Positions 41,520 through 50,578 of a stretch of DNA of 64,000 bases are shown here, piece by piece. The notes under the pieces were generated by a model. It was not told the DNA's origin. It saw only the letters and a program-made list of their open reading frames with translations, and searched no databases. Numbering within the stretch: position 1 is the stretch's first letter; each line of letters begins with the position of its first letter. The stretch spans positions 62,001-126,000 of the forward strand of contig DASTZZ010000069.1 of the NCBI GenBank assembly GCA_035764005.1, read 5' to 3'. The stretch is from Terriglobales bacterium. Its GTDB lineage: Bacteria; Acidobacteriota; Terriglobia; Terriglobales; Acidobacteriaceae. The translations under genes and the position numbers were made by a program.

Positions 41520-42755
41520 TTACTGCGAGACGCCGACTGCGGTCGACTCGGTCGTCTTCTCTTCCGGATTCTTGGCCACGAAGAAGCTGTGATCGTAGAG
41601 GCCGCGGTACATGCGTCCGGCGATTTCGGCTGCTTTCGGGCCATAGGTCGGACGGCCGCCTTCGAGGAAGACCACAGTCACGATGTGCCCGTAGTCGGTA
41701 TTCGCGTAAGAGGCGAACCAGCCGTAGCGCGTTCCCGAATTGGAACAAGTGCCGGTCTTACCCAAAATCTCTTCCTCTGAGAAGTTGATGCGCAGCGGAC
41801 GGGCAGTTCCATATTGGACCGCGCCGGCCATCCCTTCGCTCATCTCGGGAAGATACTTCGCGATCTCCAGGCTACGTTTCACTTTGGGCTGGAAGTTCAG
41901 AACTTCTTCGGGCGTTGTGGGGTGCTGCAGGTAATAGAGGGTGCCGCCATTGGCCATCGCTGAAACGAGCGCGCCAAGCTGCAGCGGCGTCATCGAGATG
42001 CTGTCGCCGAAGGAGCACATCCGCCCGATGCCTCCCAATTTGGCATCGAGTTCCTCATCGGGATAAACGCCGAGGTGCTCGCCTTCGATGTTGTAGCCGG
42101 CAAGCTCGCCAAGCCCGAATTCCGTGGCGTATCGGTGCATGCGCTCGAAACCGAGGCTCCGCCCTAACGCGGCGAAATATGCGTTGTTCGATTTCGCCAA
42201 CGCCTGGGTGAGCGTCAGATAATGATGCGGCGAGATCTTCACCGGCGTGGTGCGCGTGATGATGCCTTCGCTCAGCGCGGCAAGTCCGACGGCCAGCTTG
42301 ATGGTCGAGCATGGCGTAGCACCTTCCGAGAGCGCCAGCTTCTGGTTGACCATCGCCAGAATGCGTCCGCTGGTCGGATCGATCGCGACCACCGTACCGT
42401 TCATATTGCCAAGGGCGTCGATCGCTGCCTGGCGAACGACGGGATCTTCACCGGCGGTGATATCGCCAACCGTCTGGTCGGTCGTGACAAACGACTTCGC
42501 CGTAAAGTGCTCGACGTAGCGATGGCGGCGATGCCTGCGCGTTTTTGATACGCGTCGGGTTCGCACCGTTCGCCGGCTATGGCGCAAGCGGCTCATCTTG
42601 GCCGACGCGCGGCTCGACTCGCTCACTTTACGGCTGGTCTTCTTGGTGCTGGAGGTTCCCGGAGTCGAAATCTTGGCGGCGAACGACGTGCCTACGAAGA
42701 CGAAAAAAGCAATCAGTGCAGGAAGATAGCGGCAGACCTGGCTCTTCTTCATCAT
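41520..42755 (-). CDS. Compact exported penicillin-binding transpeptidase
   Basis: About 411 residues from ATG 42755. A signal or anchor (about 7-25, RYLPALIAFFVFVGTSFAA) is followed by a Ser/Arg-rich region (SKTRRHRRHRY), then a transpeptidase domain: STIK near PCSTIKLAVGLAA, SxN in AKSNNAYFAALG, and KTGT in LGKTGTCSNSG. There is no dimerisation domain as in FtsI, so it is a short class B-like PBP or beta-lactamase-inducer-type protein. Its frame is open 129 codons further upstream, but that part is not protein-like. Role: peptidoglycan cross-linking or binding. Confidence 0.88.
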   Translation of the reverse strand: MMKKSQVCRYLPALIAFFVFVGTSFAAKISTPGTSSTKKTSRKVSESSRASAKMSRLRHSRRTVRTRRVSKTRRHRRHRYVEHFTAKSFVTTDQTVGDITAGEDPVVRQAAIDALGNMNGTVVAIDPTSGRILAMVNQKLALSEGATPCSTIKLAVGLAALSEGIITRTTPVKISPHHYLTLTQALAKSNNAYFAALGRSLGFERMHRYATEFGLGELAGYNIEGEHLGVYPDEELDAKLGGIGRMCSFGDSISMTPLQLGALVSAMANGGTLYYLQHPTTPEEVLNFQPKVKRSLEIAKYLPEMSEGMAGAVQYGTARPLRINFSEEEILGKTGTCSNSGTRYGWFASYANTDYGHIVTVVFLEGGRPTYGPKAAEIAGRMYRGLYDHSFFVAKNPEEKTTESTAVGVSQ

Positions 42756-43155
42756 CCCTCGAACCCGGAGCTGGTTCACTCCGGCGCCGGAAGCAGTCAG
42801 GACGGCTTTTCCACCGCCTTTCTGCTTGGTTCTATTGGCTTTGCCGATAGTAAGTGAGCTCCTGCTCGATTGCAAGCTCATTTGCCATTCGGCGTTCCCA
42901 AATCTATAAACCCATCCTGGACTGAGATGCTGCTGGATTGTGCTCAGGTTTTGCGCGCGAGCTCTTCCAGTACACTCGTGTGTTTTCTGCAACTTACGTT
43001 CACCGGGACAAAAAATCAAAACACGACACGGATCACACGGACGCTTCGCGCACGAATTGCACGGATTTTTTGTTTTCGCTGCAGCAAGGAATGCCCTACG
43101 CATAAATGAGTTCCGATCTGCATTGCACTGGAACCAGTGCAACTCGTGAATGCGT
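42756..43155. other. Gene-free gap between compact PBP and GH39 gene
   Basis: The PBP frame stays open here but encodes Cys/Arg-rich, non-conserved-looking sequence. A short stretch ACACGGATCACACGGACG (about 43024-43041) resembles the dispersed repeats. No promoter or terminator was recognised with confidence. Confidence 0.45.
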
Positions 43156-44889
43156 TTACCAGCTGACTCGAATCAAAGCCAGCGATTCTCGCGGTAGCTG
43201 AAGATCGAGGTTTGCGGCTCCTAGTTTCAATGAAATCCAATGCGGCGAATCGAACTGCTGGAGTTGACCGGCTTCCTCCAACGCTGCATACTGCTCCGCG
43301 GTTGGTTGTTGCGGAGAGCCCATCCTCTTCCATGCCGTCCAGGCATTGCTGTGAGTGTCGTCAATCCGATACTGCCGAACCAGCGCGCGCTCCACGTTTG
43401 TCGGCAGACCGCCGAGATCTAGTTGGACTTTAATTGGCGGCACAGAAACTTCGTCGTCGTGATAATTCCAAATCAGGACTGAGAGTTCATGTTCTCCGGC
43501 TACGGCCAGCGCATCTATATCCGGCTGGCTGCGGACACCGTCCGAAAGAATTGTGTCCAGCGGCACGCGCATGTTGCTTTCGGCTTCGACGCGATCGCCT
43601 GTCATCAGGCCGAGCATGCGGAAGATGTTCAGAACAGGTTTATCGACGCCATTGGTCGCGAGCGTCCGGAATCCATCGAAATACGGCTGATCTTCGAATT
43701 CGAACGCCCAAGTCAGCATTCCTGTGGTATTCGCCTTCTCCTGTGCGGCGAGATCGAGAATGTTTTTGGTCATCACCGCCGTGTAGGTCGGATAGAGAGT
43801 TCCATTTCGGTACGCATTCGGCGGATAAACACGCGCCGAGCATGCTGCGCAGCCTTCGGGGTCGGACTCGCTCAGCACAATAGGCAGGTCGCGGAACTTC
43901 GCGAAGGAGCGAACGATCTGAAAGCCGGCATCCACATCGCGCGTTTGCTGCGCCATGCCCATGCGCACATGACCGGCGACAACCGACGGATGTCCCTTGG
44001 CGTGATAGGTGATGAAGTCCAGCGGAGCGCCTGTCTGACTCGTAGCATTGTTGCGGCCGTTGTCGCAGTGCTCGAGGAAATGCCGTAGAAAAGCAGCCGC
44101 GCGCGGACTCGCCGGTCCAGTAACTGCCGGTCCGCCGATGCGCGCGGTCGGCAGCGCACGTTTCAGTCCTGCGGCGGTGTAGTCGTAAAGCTTCTCGTAG
44201 TCATCAACCGTGCCATGCCAATAGAAGATGTCGGGCTCGTTCCACACCTCCCAGTACCACGACTCGACCTGCTCGCGCCCGTACTTCTCCACGCTGTGGC
44301 GCACCCATTGGTAAACCAACTCTTCCCATTTGTTGTAATCGCGCGGCGGATACGACCACCCGCTGGCGTAGTCCCGATTCGGAGCGCCGGGGATCCAAGT
44401 GGGCTTATACGGATCAGGGTGTGACGAGAGAGCCTGCGGCATGAAGCCGATCTCGACAAACGGCTTCGCGCCATTGTTCAGGTATGTATCGAAGATGCGA
44501 TCGACAATCGTCCAGTCATAGACCGGACGCCCGGAAGCATCTTCTGTATAGGCATTCGTCGATCCCCACTTGAGTCCTCCCGTGCCGTCTCCGGTTGCGA
44601 GCAGAAAGTGCGTTCGGATGTGCACAGGAATCTTGCTTAACTCCGCAAGCTCTCGAATCAGCTTCGTGCCGTTCGCGGTGTAGGTATAGTTCGCCTCGTC
44701 GTATCCAAAGAAAGCGTAAATTGGCGGGAAAGCTCCGATCTTGCGGGCAGCATTCACGCGAATGGTCGCAGCCTGCTGCCCAAAAAGGGAAGAGACGAGC
44801 GCACATAGGGCCAGCCCCAGGCGAATGCGATTAAGAGAATGAATGTTCAGCTCCGTCGAAAAAGAGTTCAACTCTACACAATCTGTCAT
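43156..44889 (-). CDS. Exported GH39-type glycosidase (beta-xylosidase-like)
   Basis: A 577-residue glycoside hydrolase. Hydrophobic residues near 24-40 (LGLALCALVSSLFGQQA) form a signal. The TIM barrel has the acid/base motif WEVWNEPD (about residue 225), the position used by GH39 and other clan GH-A enzymes. The likely nucleophile is the Glu in VLSESDPEG. The rest includes YPPRDYNKWEELVYQWV and a C-terminal beta domain. It should release xylose or a related sugar from plant polymers. Start ATG 44889 falls at the edge of a dispersed repeat. Confidence 0.88.
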   Translation of the reverse strand: MTDCVELNSFSTELNIHSLNRIRLGLALCALVSSLFGQQAATIRVNAARKIGAFPPIYAFFGYDEANYTYTANGTKLIRELAELSKIPVHIRTHFLLATGDGTGGLKWGSTNAYTEDASGRPVYDWTIVDRIFDTYLNNGAKPFVEIGFMPQALSSHPDPYKPTWIPGAPNRDYASGWSYPPRDYNKWEELVYQWVRHSVEKYGREQVESWYWEVWNEPDIFYWHGTVDDYEKLYDYTAAGLKRALPTARIGGPAVTGPASPRAAAFLRHFLEHCDNGRNNATSQTGAPLDFITYHAKGHPSVVAGHVRMGMAQQTRDVDAGFQIVRSFAKFRDLPIVLSESDPEGCAACSARVYPPNAYRNGTLYPTYTAVMTKNILDLAAQEKANTTGMLTWAFEFEDQPYFDGFRTLATNGVDKPVLNIFRMLGLMTGDRVEAESNMRVPLDTILSDGVRSQPDIDALAVAGEHELSVLIWNYHDDEVSVPPIKVQLDLGGLPTNVERALVRQYRIDDTHSNAWTAWKRMGSPQQPTAEQYAALEEAGQLQQFDSPHWISLKLGAANLDLQLPRESLALIRVSW

Positions 44890-45052
44890 CCCTCGCGCAG
44901 CCGCGAACCCGCGTGGGAACTTTGAGAAGCTGCTTTTGCTGCGCGGGGGACCTGCTGTTCCTTACGGGTGTTTCCGAAAACAGCAGATCCCCCGCTCCGC
45001 AAACCAAAGCTCAGAAGCATGCAAAAGTACCGTGGCGGAGCGAGGGATGACA
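44885..45052. repeat. GTCATCCCTCGC dispersed repeat
   Basis: TGTCATCCCTCGC at the left matches GCGAGGGATGACA at the right as inverted ends; inner GCGCGGGGGACCTGCTGTT and AACAGCAGATCCCCCGC also pair. The left end includes the ATG of the GH39 gene. Confidence 0.75.
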
Positions 45053-45227
45053 GGTCCTTGAGAGCATTCACCACACATGAACACATCCTGAAATTTGTGT
45101 TCTCGCAGGGAAATGTGTGGCAAAATTTTCCTCGACTTATCTTCAAACTTTTTCCTCAAATACAACGAATCGCAGGGGTTGTTCCGCTCTTTCTGTGCGA
45201 TTTCACTGGAAAATCCGTTCATTTGAA

Positions 45228-45336
45228 CCCCGGGGTTAACGCCCTTTTTTCCACGGGGTTAACCCCACTTTTTCCACGGCGTTAACGCCGAAATTTCCAC
45301 GGCGTTAACCCCATTGCTCTTCGGCGTTAACGCCGA
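45228..45336. repeat. Five-unit GTTAAC tandem array
   Basis: GTTAAC occurs at 45235, 45258, 45281, 45304 and 45326, steps of 23, 23, 23 and 22 bases. Each sits in a palindrome such as GGGGTTAACCCC or GGCGTTAACGCC, and most units are preceded by TTTCCACGG. The stop codon of the next gene (45305-45307) lies inside the fourth GTTAAC, so its last codons are made by the array. Confidence 0.9.
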
Positions 45337-45955
45337 CTCCTCGGGCAGGCTTGCCTTTCGCAGGCTGCACCATCGTCTTCTCCGGTTTCAACATCGCACC
45401 GGCAATCTGGGTCGCGCGCAGAAGCACGGCGGCATCGCGAGAATTCATCTTCCCGCCGGCCACGAGTTCCATGATCTGCTTGAGAGTGATCTGCACGCTT
45501 TCGCGGTCTTCGAGCACGTCAATCTGTATTTCCGGATGACGCCTGGTCTCGGCGGCGGAGATATGGAAATAGCAGAGCGATTCGCCTTTCATGGCGGGAG
45601 CCCGGCACGGCTCTCCATTCTTCTTCAGACGACCGCACCGCGGAGCCCGATTCGCCTTCTTGAGTAGCCCGATGTTTACCGCCCTGCGATTGGTCTCAAT
45701 GCGCTTCTTCGCCTGCTCGACCTGCTCATCCAGTAGCGCGGCATGCACCTTGAGTTGCTCCTCGCTAAGTGAGTCCAGATCTACATCCGCGAATTCGTAA
45801 GTTTCTTCTTCATCGTCAAGCGACTCGAGCTCAGCTTCCAGCTCTTTTAGCTCGGCTTCGACCTGACGCGCGTATGCCGGGTCCTCGACCATCCGCCGAA
45901 CCTCTTCCTCCGAGTTTGACACCCTCATCCATTTCGCTTCTTTTTCGCTATCCAT
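45305..45955 (-). CDS. Coiled-coil protein with CCCH zinc-ribbon motif
   Basis: A 216-residue protein from ATG 45955. The first half is acidic and helical (VEAELKELEAELESLDDEEE), a likely coiled coil. A Cys/His cluster follows: CGRLKKNGEPC then RAPAMKGESLCYFH, a C-x9-C-x10-C-x2-H spacing like small zinc-binding motifs in phage-related and mobile-element proteins. The C-terminus (about 200-216) is partly encoded by the GTTAAC array. Function is unknown. An earlier in-frame start at 46030 seems too long. Confidence 0.7.
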   Translation of the reverse strand: MDSEKEAKWMRVSNSEEEVRRMVEDPAYARQVEAELKELEAELESLDDEEETYEFADVDLDSLSEEQLKVHAALLDEQVEQAKKRIETNRRAVNIGLLKKANRAPRCGRLKKNGEPCRAPAMKGESLCYFHISAAETRRHPEIQIDVLEDRESVQITLKQIMELVAGGKMNSRDAAVLLRATQIAGAMLKPEKTMVQPAKGKPARGVGVNAEEQWG

Positions 45956-46160
45956 AATTCGGATGCTATCGCGAATTGAGGAAATGTCAAGAGTTTCAAA
46001 TCGGGACACGATGAGCACTTCCAGTGCCAAAAACCGGCCGTGTTTTCGGAAAGCAGAGTGCTGATGTGAGCAAGTCTACTGCCGAATCGGACGGTATTGA
46101 CCTTCGGGCGAACGCAACACTATATGCGCCGGTTCCAGACTCAAGACCCGAACAGCGTAA

Positions 46161-46269
46161 CCTGGGAGAGGCGAACACGAAGGCCACGAAGGCGAAAAGA
46201 AGAGGTCACACGAATTCTCGGCGACCTCTTGTGTTTTCTTTCGTGACCTTCGTGTTCGCCTTTCCCAGG
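46161..46269. repeat. Dispersed inverted repeat, CACGAAGG family, copy 3
   Basis: CCTGGGAGAGGCGAACACGA at the left pairs with TCGTGTTCGCCTTTCCCAGG at the right; an inner pair AAGAGGTC/GACCTCTT repeats the structure of copy 2. It lies 67 bases before the AAA kinase start. Confidence 0.88.
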
Positions 46270-46336
46270 ATGCCTCTATTGCTGCAAAGAACTCTCCGGT
46301 TTGCTCCTGCAAGCGAAAGTATGTTACAAGCCGAGC

Positions 46337-47152
46337 ATGCGCAATTGGGTGCGCGAACGAATGCGCCGCAGAGGCAAACGAGTCAAAAACGAGTCCGAAT
46401 CCACGGGCAAAGTCGGGCAAGAAAAGCCGACGATCGCGGCGGGCCAACCGGCTCCGCTGCAACCTTCTTATTACACGCATGAAGAGTCTCGCCGTGAGCC
46501 TGAAGCGCCTCGCGCAGCCGAGCAGACGCGTCAGGCAACGACGGAGCGGATGCAGGTAGTCACGCAACCTGAATCTCCATCGATGCCGCCGGCAGATCCA
46601 GATGCGATCCTGCGCCAGCCCGCCACTCCGCAGCCAAGCCAAAGCACAGCACCGGAGAAGCGTGCTCCGCGAGGTGTGGTCGTGCTGGCGATCGGCCTGC
46701 CCGGATCGGGAAAGACCACATGGTTCAAGCGCCGTGGCGTAACTCCGCTTTCGAGCGACCTGCTGCGGACTATCCTCTTCGACGACATTACCGAACAGCG
46801 CTATCAAGGCCTGGTCTTCTCAACCTTGCGTTCCCTGCTAAGGGCGCGTCTGATCGCAAAGATGCCCTGGAATTATGTGGACGCGACGAACCTATCGCCC
46901 CATGAACGCCGCCAGTGGATCAAGATGGCGCGCAGCTTCGGATACGAAGTGCAAGCCCTGTTCTTCGACGTGCCGCTTGAAGTCTGCCTCGAACGCAATC
47001 GCCGCCGCGAACGCACGGTGCAGGAAGACGTAATGCGCCGCATGGCGGAAAAGCTGCGTGCGCCATCATTCAAAGAGGGATTCTCGAAAATTGTCGTGGT
47101 GCGAGTGAAGAAGTCCGAAGACGAGACTGAATCGGCTTCGCGATTGCAGTAA
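46337..47152 (+). CDS. AAA/P-loop kinase with disordered N-terminus
   Basis: A 271-residue protein. Residues 1-115 are Pro/Gln/Arg-rich and look disordered. A P-loop kinase domain follows: Walker A AIGLPGSGKTTWFKR at about 121-130, SSDLLRTILFDDI, YVDATNLSPHERRQWI and a lid-like FDVPLEVCLERNRRRERTV. This is the AAA_33/polynucleotide-kinase-like type, related to zeta toxins and RNA-repair kinases. A single gene with no antitoxin beside it, so repair or nucleotide metabolism is as likely as toxicity. ATG 46337 was preferred to TTG 46301, which lies too near the repeat. Confidence 0.8.
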   Translation: MRNWVRERMRRRGKRVKNESESTGKVGQEKPTIAAGQPAPLQPSYYTHEESRREPEAPRAAEQTRQATTERMQVVTQPESPSMPPADPDAILRQPATPQPSQSTAPEKRAPRGVVVLAIGLPGSGKTTWFKRRGVTPLSSDLLRTILFDDITEQRYQGLVFSTLRSLLRARLIAKMPWNYVDATNLSPHERRQWIKMARSFGYEVQALFFDVPLEVCLERNRRRERTVQEDVMRRMAEKLRAPSFKEGFSKIVVVRVKKSEDETESASRLQ

Positions 47153-47250
47153 CGATGGGTCAGCGACAACGAAGACTGCAGAACCGCCGCAGATAAGACC
47201 TCACCAGCTTGGAAGCCTGCCATTACCAGTGCATAATCTCTGCAACTGCT

Positions 47251-48801
47251 ATGGCGGAGCCATTGCTTGCGGAGATCATCGCGAGAACTGAGAGGGAGCA
47301 TCCCACAGCCTCCGGCTACAGGGTGTTCTACGACGAGCAATGCGAGATTTGTCAGGGTTGCGTGGCGTGGTTGAAAACTCTCGACCATGAGAATAAGGCT
47401 CTCGCGCTGCCAATTAGCGCGGAATCCTTACTCAGAGTAGATTCCCGACTCGGATTAGACGAATGTCTTCGGCAGTTGCACGTCGTCACTCCTGCAGGCA
47501 AAATCCTCGTCGGCTGGGATGCCGTCGCAAGTCTCGCTCGTTTGTTCCCGTCTACTTGGCTGATCGGCACTCTGGGACAGTGGTTCCCTTTCAGAAGTAT
47601 TGGACGACTTCTGTACGGCTTCGTCGCCGCAAACCGATATTCGCTCAGCAAGTGCCGCGGCGGTGCATGCCGAGTGACAAGAACAGATGCGGTACGACGC
47701 CAAGCCAGACTCGGAGCGTTTTGGTCGTGTTACACGCTGGGTTTTTTCATTCGGCTGCCGCTTGTCTTGTGGGCTGGAATCAAGGCGGGGATCCAAAGGC
47801 TGAGTATCTTCTCCCGAACATATCGTCGGCGAATCGATCTACTCGAAGGCAAGCTCACTATTCTGTTTTTGAACGGCTTGTTGCCAAATTCAGTCCCGTT
47901 ACTATTCGGAGAACTGTTCACGACAGTACTCTACGATGGAGTTGCGGTCGATCCCGGCTCGCCAAAGATGCGCAAGTCGCTTGAGCGACACCTTCGACAC
48001 GTCCAAGCAAAAATCACAAAGGTTATCGCTACCCATGCCCATGAGGAACACGTCGGCAGCCTGAACTGGCTGTCCGAAGTCACTGGTGCTCCGATTTATG
48101 TTTCGGAGATGACCGCCAGTTTTCTGAGGCCATTCAAGAAACTGCCTTGGGTTCGGGCAACGATCATCGGGCAGCCTCCAAACCTAAAAGAGCCGTATCG
48201 ACTTCTAGGCGATTCACTGGAAACGAATACCGGGCTACTGCACGTAATTGGTACACCAGGTCATTGCGATGATCATGTCGTTCTTTATGATCCAAAGGAA
48301 AAACTCCTCTTGGCGGGCGATGCGTTCATGGGGAGCTACTTTGCTACGCCGAATCCCGACGTGGACAGCCGAAAATGGCTTGCCAGCCTCGAACGTCTGA
48401 TGGAACTTGACATCGAGATTCTCGTCGAGGGACACGGGCACATTCACACTTTGCGTGCTGACATCCCGGATTTTCTCGGCGTTGTCATTCGAGAAGACCC
48501 AAAGGTCGCAATCTCACTAAAGCTAGATTACTTGCGCTGGTTGCGAGAGCAGATTGAAGTCGGATTTGACGAGCGGCTTCCTATCCGGGTGATCGAGGCA
48601 AGTTGTTTTCCATGGGGTAGACGCACGTCGTGGGAAAGTTGTGCTACGGATGAATGCATTCGGCTCCTCAGCCTCGGCCATTTTTCTCGCACTGAGCTAA
48701 TCCGTAGTTTCATTCGCGCCGATTCCAACCCGCTTCCCACTGTTTACGAACTTCGGATGTCTGCGGATGAAGCCGAAAAGCCCCCGGCCTCTGCATTTTG
48801 A
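47251..48801 (+). CDS. DCC thiol-oxidoreductase/metallo-beta-lactamase fusion
   Basis: A 516-residue fusion. The N-terminal domain (about 20-130) is DCC/YuxK-like: RVFYDEQCEICQGCVAWLKT with a CxxC. A linker with one hydrophobic stretch (about 155-180, CYTLGFFIRLPLVLWAGIKA) follows. The C-terminal domain (about 195-420) is a metallo-beta-lactamase fold: THAHEEHVG (HxHxEH; the usual Asp is Glu), GTPGHCDDH, LAGDAF and EGHGHIH supply the metal ligands. The last 90 residues have no known motif. The joint presence of a redox thiol and hydrolase suggests a thiol-ester or persulfide substrate, but that is inference. Confidence 0.88.
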   Translation: MAEPLLAEIIARTEREHPTASGYRVFYDEQCEICQGCVAWLKTLDHENKALALPISAESLLRVDSRLGLDECLRQLHVVTPAGKILVGWDAVASLARLFPSTWLIGTLGQWFPFRSIGRLLYGFVAANRYSLSKCRGGACRVTRTDAVRRQARLGAFWSCYTLGFFIRLPLVLWAGIKAGIQRLSIFSRTYRRRIDLLEGKLTILFLNGLLPNSVPLLFGELFTTVLYDGVAVDPGSPKMRKSLERHLRHVQAKITKVIATHAHEEHVGSLNWLSEVTGAPIYVSEMTASFLRPFKKLPWVRATIIGQPPNLKEPYRLLGDSLETNTGLLHVIGTPGHCDDHVVLYDPKEKLLLAGDAFMGSYFATPNPDVDSRKWLASLERLMELDIEILVEGHGHIHTLRADIPDFLGVVIREDPKVAISLKLDYLRWLREQIEVGFDERLPIRVIEASCFPWGRRTSWESCATDECIRLLSLGHFSRTELIRSFIRADSNPLPTVYELRMSADEAEKPPASAF

Positions 48802-48824
48802 CTGCAATGGCGACGTATCACTCA

Positions 48825-49079
48825 TTACCGTTCTTGTGAAGGCAGGCGTAACCCGGATCCGGGTCCTTTTCGGATAAGCCGCAGAACCGCTCCTAGTACA
48901 GCCAAGACGATGGCTGCGCCAATTAGCAGCCAAAAAGCCGCCACACGAAATGGCACGTATTGAGTGGAAAGTGGTCGATAAAACGTAAAACCAAAGTCAT
49001 TGCCTATGCCAGGCAGAACAGGTGATCTGACAATTAGGGCGAACGCAAGTAACACTAGCGCAGCGATAAACAGCCTCAT
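48825..49079 (-). CDS. Small two-helix membrane protein
   Basis: An 84-residue protein with a hydrophobic N-terminus (about 1-22, LFIAALVLLAFALIV) and a second helix (about 46-67, AAFWLLIGAAIVLAVLGAVL), ending in a basic tail. No family is recognised. It stands alone, convergent with the fusion gene. Hydrophobicity makes it plausible. Confidence 0.5.
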   Translation of the reverse strand: MRLFIAALVLLAFALIVRSPVLPGIGNDFGFTFYRPLSTQYVPFRVAAFWLLIGAAIVLAVLGAVLRLIRKGPGSGLRLPSQER

Positions 49080-49255
49080 GGCAAAAACAGACTACACCCG
49101 AGGTTCAGAAGAAACGCAGTCAGTAATTTTGACGCCGCTATGCCGGCCGAATGTCTTGCAAACAGGCGTTATCACTCAATGAGTGAAATCGGCGATTTTT
49201 CGGCGGTTAACAAGCGTGGCGGCTCCGTCCGGCATTCGAGCTATCATCGTGGAAT

Positions 49256-49645
49256 ATGCAACTGTGCAACGCGATACTGTATGTCAAAGACCTGGAACGG
49301 ATGAAGAGTTTCTATGGCGAGATGCTTGGTACCAATCCCACTGATCAAGGCTGGCCCGGCGCATGGGCTAGCTACAAAACTGGTAGCGTTTGTTTTTCAC
49401 TCCATGCCATACCCGCTGAGATCGCGAAAAGCATCGACATCGGATCCCCGCCGATCCCACGCGAAGCGCACCCGCTGAAGCTCATTTTTGAAGTTAACGA
49501 CGTAGAAGCGGAACGTGCGCGTCTGGAATCGTTTGGAATCCAAACGTTGCGACGTCCTTGGCAGAAATTGGGGGAGGCGTGCGATGTGGTCGATCCTGAG
49601 GGCAACATTTTTCAAATCTGTTCCCAAGGTAAGCTCACCAGATGA
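49256..49645 (+). CDS. VOC-family protein
   Basis: A 129-residue single VOC module: AILYVKDLERMKSFYGEMLG at the start, LIFEVNDVEAERARLESFGI in the middle and the closing DPEGNIFQICSQG with the usual Glu-x-Asn-type metal region. His in CFSLHAIP could be a ligand. Such proteins are glyoxalase I, dioxygenase or antibiotic-binding types; the substrate is unknown. Its stop overlaps the start of the DinB-like gene (ATGA), so both form one operon. Confidence 0.85.
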   Translation: MQLCNAILYVKDLERMKSFYGEMLGTNPTDQGWPGAWASYKTGSVCFSLHAIPAEIAKSIDIGSPPIPREAHPLKLIFEVNDVEAERARLESFGIQTLRRPWQKLGEACDVVDPEGNIFQICSQGKLTR

Positions 49646-50148
49646 CGTTCGACGATCTGAGCAATCTCGTGGATTACAACTACTGGGCTCGCGATCGCGT
49701 CCTCGACGCAGTTTCCGCGCTCACACCGGAGCAATTCACACGCAATCTAGGCAACAGCTTCTCATCGGTGCGCGATACGATCGCGCATATCTGCGACGCC
49801 GAGTCTATCTGGATTTCGCGTTGGCGGGGCGGTCAGCCGACTGGGTTCCAGAGAGCGGAGCGCATTGCCGATGTCGCATCGGCGCGCGCGGAATGGGCCC
49901 GTCTTGAAACCGGAGTTCGCGAGTTCGTGCGCGAGCTGGGTCCGGGTGGAGTGGAACGGGTGATCGAGTATAAGGATTTTCGCGGCGCACACCGATCCAA
50001 CGCGTTCTGGGAAATGCTGCAACACGTGGTGAATCACGGCAGCTATCATCGCGGACAAGTCACAACAATGCTCCGCCAGCTTGGCGCCACCCCGCCGCAA
50101 TACATGGACATGATCGTGTTTTACCGGGAGCGGCAAAACAAAAGCTAG
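49642..50148 (+). CDS. DinB-family four-helix protein
   Basis: A 168-residue protein of the DinB/YfiT superfamily: MTFDDLSNLVDYNYWARDRVLDAV starts it, TIAHICDAESIWISRW has the first His ligand, and HVVNHGSYHRGQVTTML has the other two (H-x3-H pattern) of the metal triad. The tail TPPQYMDMIVFYRE is typical. Members bind metal and some act as thiol-dependent transferases. It is translationally coupled to the VOC gene upstream, and both could detoxify a shared substrate. Confidence 0.92.
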   Translation: MTFDDLSNLVDYNYWARDRVLDAVSALTPEQFTRNLGNSFSSVRDTIAHICDAESIWISRWRGGQPTGFQRAERIADVASARAEWARLETGVREFVRELGPGGVERVIEYKDFRGAHRSNAFWEMLQHVVNHGSYHRGQVTTMLRQLGATPPQYMDMIVFYRERQNKS

Positions 50149-50578
50149 GCGGGTGGGCCCACCCTCTCCTATTGTCAATCTTCCGAGATTTTGTCGCCTA
50201 GGGCTCCAACAAAGTGGGTGCCTCCTTGCCTGCCTTGGCAAGGGTGGGTGAGACAAATGTGTTGGACTCCCACGATGGAATTCGTCTTGGATCGTACGCA
50301 CGACATTAGCAACTCAACCCTCATGGAATCCCACCCTCGCGCAAAGGCCGTGTTCAGTTTCATGACATCCTTTCCACTCTGTTCCGAGACATCCTTTACA
50401 CTCCCGCGCGAGGATGGGGCACCCAGCGCTGCGAACTCGGAAAAGTCCATGTCGTTATCTTGTCGGATTTGGTTCTTTGCAGCCCGCTGTTTGGCCGAAG
50501 CTCCGATGCGTAAGTGAGCATACCCGAAATCGGCAGAGTCAGATGACGCTAGGAGGCTAAACCTATAATGATGATTTC
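50149..50578. other. Gene-free gap with a perfect palindrome
   Basis: Starts with GGGTGGGCCCACCC (50151-50164), a perfect 14-base palindrome right after the DinB stop that could act as a termination hairpin. Further on, TGCCTTGGCAAGGGTGGGTG (about 50230-50249) recurs in part. A 108-codon ORF here lacks protein-like features. Confidence 0.5.

Noticed and set aside
42756-43142. An N-terminal extension of the compact PBP
   Set aside because: The frame is open but Cys/Arg-rich and not protein-like; a normal signal peptide starts at ATG 42755.
45228-45336. A CRISPR array
   Set aside because: Units are about 23 bases in total, the repeated parts are palindromes of 12 bases or fewer, spacers are not unique sequence, and no cas gene is near.
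46337-47152. A zeta-type toxin
   Set aside because: The kinase fold is similar, but no epsilon-like antitoxin is adjacent and the long disordered N-terminus does not fit.
50191-50517. A 108-codon ORF in the gap after the DinB gene
   Set aside because: Composition and lack of motifs suggest chance; it lies over repeat-like sequence.
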